From NCBI GenBank assembly GCA_934646845.1, contig CAKUEV010000081.1, positions 1 to 8,099 of the forward strand: a DNA stretch of 8,099 nucleotides. Reading direction: 5' to 3'. The notes below the pieces were generated by a model. That model saw only the letters and a list, made by a program, of their open reading frames with translations. It was not told the DNA's origin and ran no database searches. A program made the position numbers and the translations under genes. This stretch comes from an uncultured Slackia sp. GTDB taxonomy: Bacteria > Actinomycetota > Coriobacteriia > Coriobacteriales > Eggerthellaceae. This document shows positions 5,874 to 8,099 of the stretch, piece after piece. Numbering within the stretch: the stretch's first letter is position 1; each line of letters begins with the position of its first letter.

Positions 5874-6452
5874 TTACGCGTTCAGAATCTCTTGCACCTT
5901 TGCTGGATCGAGCTCGGTGATGGGGGTAATGGGCTCCGGCGCGCAGGAGAAGTCGCCGATCTGCTTTTCCCAATGGTTGATGGAGCGCCATTCGCCATTC
6001 TTGAAGCCGACGTTCTCGAGCGTGGCCATAAGCTTGAAGCCCATGGCGTTGTGCAGCTTGTCGCTCGCGGGGTTCGGGAAGGTGACCTTGCCATGCACCG
6101 TGCGAACGCCCTGCAGCTTCAAAAGTGAGAGCATCTTGTCGTAAATCTTGCGACCCATGCCGCGGCCGCGGTGGTTCGGCGCGAAATACACCGACAGCTC
6201 AACGGCCCAGGCATATGCCGCGCGCTCGTACAGGCGGCTCGCGTAGGCGTAGCCAACAGGCACGCCGTCTTCCTCGCACACGATGTAGGGGTACACGCTC
6301 ACGCGATCGATGATACGCTGGCGGAACTCCTCCACCGTGGGGGCAACGTATTCGAACGTCACCGTGGTGTCGACATACGGTGCATAGATGGCTTGCAAAA
6401 CCTCGGCGTCGTCGGGCGTAGCCAAGCGGAAGGTGAAAACGGGTTCAGACAT
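5874..6452 (-). CDS. GNAT N-acetyltransferase, PAT-like (full length)
   Basis: A complete 192-aa acetyltransferase of the phosphinothricin/methionine-sulfoximine acetyltransferase type, expected to acetylate a small amine or amino-acid analogue with acetyl-CoA in the cytosol. Landmarks are FRLATPDDAE at 8-17, TTVTFEY near 29-35, YPYIVCEEDG at 54-63, RAAYAW then ELSVYF at 77-90, the acetyl-CoA loop NHRGRGMGRK at 93-102, FPNPASDKLHNAMGF at 125-139 and VGFKNGEW near 148-155. Residues 167-192 form a short acidic/proline tail beyond the usual domain. The ATG at 6452 was chosen because AAAGGAA (6457-6463) lies just upstream and the N-terminus lines up exactly with the paralogue at 1-481; an upstream in-frame ATG at 6674 would run through the hipA terminator. 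It is a single-gene unit with its own -10 and terminator. The substrate cannot be told from sequence. Confidence 0.94.
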   Translation of the reverse strand: MSEPVFTFRLATPDDAEVLQAIYAPYVDTTVTFEYVAPTVEEFRQRIIDRVSVYPYIVCEEDGVPVGYAYASRLYERAAYAWAVELSVYFAPNHRGRGMGRKIYDKMLSLLKLQGVRTVHGKVTFPNPASDKLHNAMGFKLMATLENVGFKNGEWRSINHWEKQIGDFSCAPEPITPITELDPAKVQEILNA

Positions 6453-6476
6453 CGCGTTCCTTTCGGAATATGGTGG

Positions 6477-6482
6477 ATTATC
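6477..6482 (-). promoter_or_regulatory. Likely -10 box of the second GNAT gene
   Basis: Minus-strand GATAAT (5 of 6 to TATAAT) lies 24 nt before the start codon and just after the hipA terminator. The only -35 candidate, TTCGTC with a 19-nt spacer, is poor. A palindrome GCGCATGCGC (6492-6501) sits in the spacer and could be an operator, but such words are common in GC-rich DNA. Confidence 0.45.
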
Positions 6483-6511
6483 AGCGCTTATGCGCATGCG
6501 CGACGAACGGC

Positions 6512-6574
6512 AAAACGAGTCGGACGCACCTTGCCTGGGCTGGCACGCTGGCGCCCCAAGGTGCGTCCGACTCG
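6512..6574 (-). terminator. Terminator of the hipBA operon with an 18-bp perfect stem
   Basis: CGAGTCGGACGCACCTTG (6516-6533) is the exact reverse complement of 6557-6574, with a 23-nt loop that can itself pair (GGGC/GCCC). On the minus strand the stem is followed by TTTT (6515-6512). It lies about 110 nt after the hipA stop. A stem this long without mismatch is more than an intrinsic terminator needs. Confidence 0.75.
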
Positions 6575-6606
6575 CGGTTCGAATAATTGCGTTTATGAAG
6601 TATAGC

Positions 6607-6629
6607 GCCTCGCACGCGATGCGCGAGGC
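6607..6629. repeat. Small GC-rich hairpin after hipA
   Basis: GCCTCGC (6607-6613) pairs with GCGAGGC (6623-6629) around a 9-nt loop. On the minus strand it is followed by GCTATACTT, not a U-run, so it is not a terminator by itself; TATACT there resembles a -10 but has no -35 partner. Confidence 0.4.
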
Positions 6630-6686
6630 AGCAAATTCGTGTGTTGGGGAAATGTTGACAATTCGGACGCGCAAAAGCAGGTTGAA

Positions 6687-7973
6687 CTAGGCCAGCACCG
6701 ATAGACGCAGCGCGACGCCAGGCATTATTTCTTTCAATATGCCTTCGATCTGAGGAAAGCCCTCTTCGGATAAGCTTTGCGCCGCATCCTTAAGCGCGGG
6801 AATCACTTCATCGCGCATATCCGCGAGCATACCTTTGGCCATGGTTTTAGAGACACCAATGCTTGCAAGACGACCAAGCACCATATCGACAGTTACCTCG
6901 TCAATTACTCGACTGCCACCGAACGAGACGCCCATCTCTCGCGCCAGCTGCGGATACATCGTCGTATTCACTACGTCATAAAGAGGAGCAAGCTCGGCGG
7001 TCTCCCAATCCGCAGAATATAAAATCGACCAGTTTTTCAAATGATTGTCGCAATTGCCCATCACAAAATCGAACAATTGATAATAGGACAGCATGAATCT
7101 ATCCCCCAATGGATCGACCGATTGATCCATAATCGCAGCCGACATGAGGTTTAAATAGTTCGCCTCCGTGGGTTCGTATTTAAGAGCAGTGCTGATTCCC
7201 GATGCCTGGCACATATCTTCTTGATGCAGCCTTCGCGGAACACGCAGGCCGTTTACGCGTCGCACGTCGGCGTCGGCGAAATAACGATCATAGCGCTCGA
7301 CAGCAAGAAGCGGATTTTCCCTGCCTTCGTCAATAAGAAAGCATTGTTCGGCGGTCAATTCCATGCGTTGAGCAGCACGCATGCAGAGCGCCTCGCATAG
7401 CGTTTCGCCAGGAAACGCGTCCGAACATGTCTTTACAATATGAGTTGACGGCGCGGACCCCTTGGGTAAAAACCAACCTTCATTTGGATTGTCGCCCTCG
7501 TGGTACAAGCCGACCTTCGATTGTGCACCCGCTAGAGAGATGCGACTTTCGAGAGTCATTTCGAGAGCTTCCCGCGCAGGGGCTAAAGCAAGAGCCCTCA
7601 TTTTGCTGGATGGCAACTCTTCGTAGCCCATATGCAATTGCGACACACCCTGCTCATCGGAAAACAGCAGAGCGCCGATTGGCTCATTGCGAACCTGGTT
7701 CAAAACGCCTAAGTAATTTCGGCGGTCGATTTGAGCAACTTTCGCGATATCTCCGCGAAGCGAACCTTCAGGGACGATGCCGTCGAAAAAGGCCGCCGTG
7801 GCACCCGCGCCAAACGGAATATCCGAAAGCGGGAGCTTCCTTGATATTGCATGCGCATTCTGCGAAGAAAGATATTCAGGGACATAACGAAAAGACGTCG
7901 TTCCCGTTTCGTTCGAGAGCATACCGACTTGCTGATAGTCGCCGAAGAACTCTCTATATACATTCAATTTCAC
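6687..7973 (-). CDS. hipA: HipA-type serine/threonine kinase toxin
   Basis: A 428-aa toxin of a HipBA toxin-antitoxin pair. In characterised systems HipA phosphorylates a translation target (glutamyl-tRNA synthetase in E. coli), slowing growth and producing persisters; the target here is unknown. The HipA N-terminal domain covers about 1-105. The kinase domain has SLAGAQSK at 146-153 (Gly-rich loop, with Ser146 matching the autophosphorylated Ser of E. coli HipA), FLPKG then THIVK with Lys181 (ATP lysine), ERYDR at 226-230, RLHQEDMCQ at 248-256, catalytic Asp309 and Asn314 in GNCDNHLKN, and Asp333 in LAPLYDVVN (metal ligand). All key residues are intact, so the kinase is probably active. The start is a GTG at 7973 overlapping the hipB stop by 4 bp (GTGA), with AAGGGG 9 nt upstream. 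GC is visibly lower than in the neighbours (about 35% at 7021-7080), which suggests transfer. Confidence 0.95.
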   Translation of the reverse strand: MKLNVYREFFGDYQQVGMLSNETGTTSFRYVPEYLSSQNAHAISRKLPLSDIPFGAGATAAFFDGIVPEGSLRGDIAKVAQIDRRNYLGVLNQVRNEPIGALLFSDEQGVSQLHMGYEELPSSKMRALALAPAREALEMTLESRISLAGAQSKVGLYHEGDNPNEGWFLPKGSAPSTHIVKTCSDAFPGETLCEALCMRAAQRMELTAEQCFLIDEGRENPLLAVERYDRYFADADVRRVNGLRVPRRLHQEDMCQASGISTALKYEPTEANYLNLMSAAIMDQSVDPLGDRFMLSYYQLFDFVMGNCDNHLKNWSILYSADWETAELAPLYDVVNTTMYPQLAREMGVSFGGSRVIDEVTVDMVLGRLASIGVSKTMAKGMLADMRDEVIPALKDAAQSLSEEGFPQIEGILKEIMPGVALRLSVLA

Positions 7974-8099
7974 AATGAGCGACCCCTTACCGATAATTCC
8001 AAATCAACGCCAAGGGCCAAGGCGTAATCGAGTATTACGCCAATCCCCACCGTCGAACGGCCACGTTCGATTTCGCCGATAACGCGCACACTGTGATTG
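7970..8099 (-). CDS. hipB: HipB-type HTH antitoxin (C-terminal 42 residues only)
   Basis: The 5' part lies outside the window; the visible frame runs from 8098 to a TGA at 7972-7970. The 42 residues contain VIGEIERGRSTVGIGVILDYALALGVDLEL, the end of an XRE/Cro-type helix-turn-helix: the recognition-helix end (the xIxxIERGR motif) followed by the helix that packs LGxxLxxxxALGV. This is the typical C-terminal pattern of HipB antitoxins, which bind DNA and HipA and repress their own operon. The stop overlaps the hipA GTG by 4 bp, the usual coupled arrangement with antitoxin first. The operator and promoter would lie beyond 8099. Confidence 0.87.
   Translation of the reverse strand, partial: NHSVRVIGEIERGRSTVGIGVILDYALALGVDLELSVRGRSL

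Noticed and set aside
6655..6660. TTGACA on the plus strand near the end of hipA
   Set aside because: The sequence 17 nt downstream is CAGGTT, not a -10, and it would read antisense into hipA.
1..8099. CRISPR arrays, tRNA or rRNA genes, insertion sequences
   Set aside because: No regularly spaced repeats, no tRNA-like cloverleaf, no rRNA sequence and no transposase frame were seen on either strand.

Overview
The window is bacterial chromosome, mostly GC-rich (roughly 60-65% by eye), with short intergenic gaps and Shine-Dalgarno sites. The phosphate-binding protein is a lipoprotein, which suggests a Gram-positive. High GC and overall gene style fit an Actinomycetota member, possibly a gut Coriobacteriia/Eggerthellaceae species; this is an inference from style, not a database match.

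Layout. (1) 1-481, minus: most of a PAT-like GNAT acetyltransferase, cut at the window edge. (2) 618-4122, minus: a compact high-affinity phosphate (Pst) operon read as pstS, then one long ORF that fuses the PstC and PstA permeases, then pstB. Junctions are TAATG (pstS/pstCA) and a 16-bp overlap (pstCA/pstB). No phoU follows. (3) 4123-4835: a 713-bp divergent intergenic region holding a Pho-box-like direct repeat and a sigma-70-like promoter, both facing pstS. (4) 4836-5651, plus: a 271-aa protein whose C-terminal half resembles the trigger factor chaperone domain but which has no PPIase domain. (5) 5874-6452, minus: a second GNAT, about 63% identical to the first, with its own promoter and terminator. 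(6) 6687-8099, minus: a HipBA-type toxin-antitoxin module (HipA kinase complete, HipB only the C-terminal 42 residues), lower in GC than the rest and closed by a terminator with an 18-bp perfect stem.

How the parts work together. PstS captures phosphate outside the membrane, PstCA forms the channel and PstB drives it with ATP; the Pho-box-like site suggests induction under phosphate starvation. The two GNATs are paralogues lying in the same direction on either side of the pst/trigger-factor-like block. HipBA looks like a separate, possibly acquired, persistence or stability module.

The most unusual points are the PstC-PstA fusion whose PstA half has lost the Arg and Glu of the normally conserved ARxxGET motif, a near-enterobacterial Pho box in front of pstS, and the PPIase-less trigger-factor-like protein.
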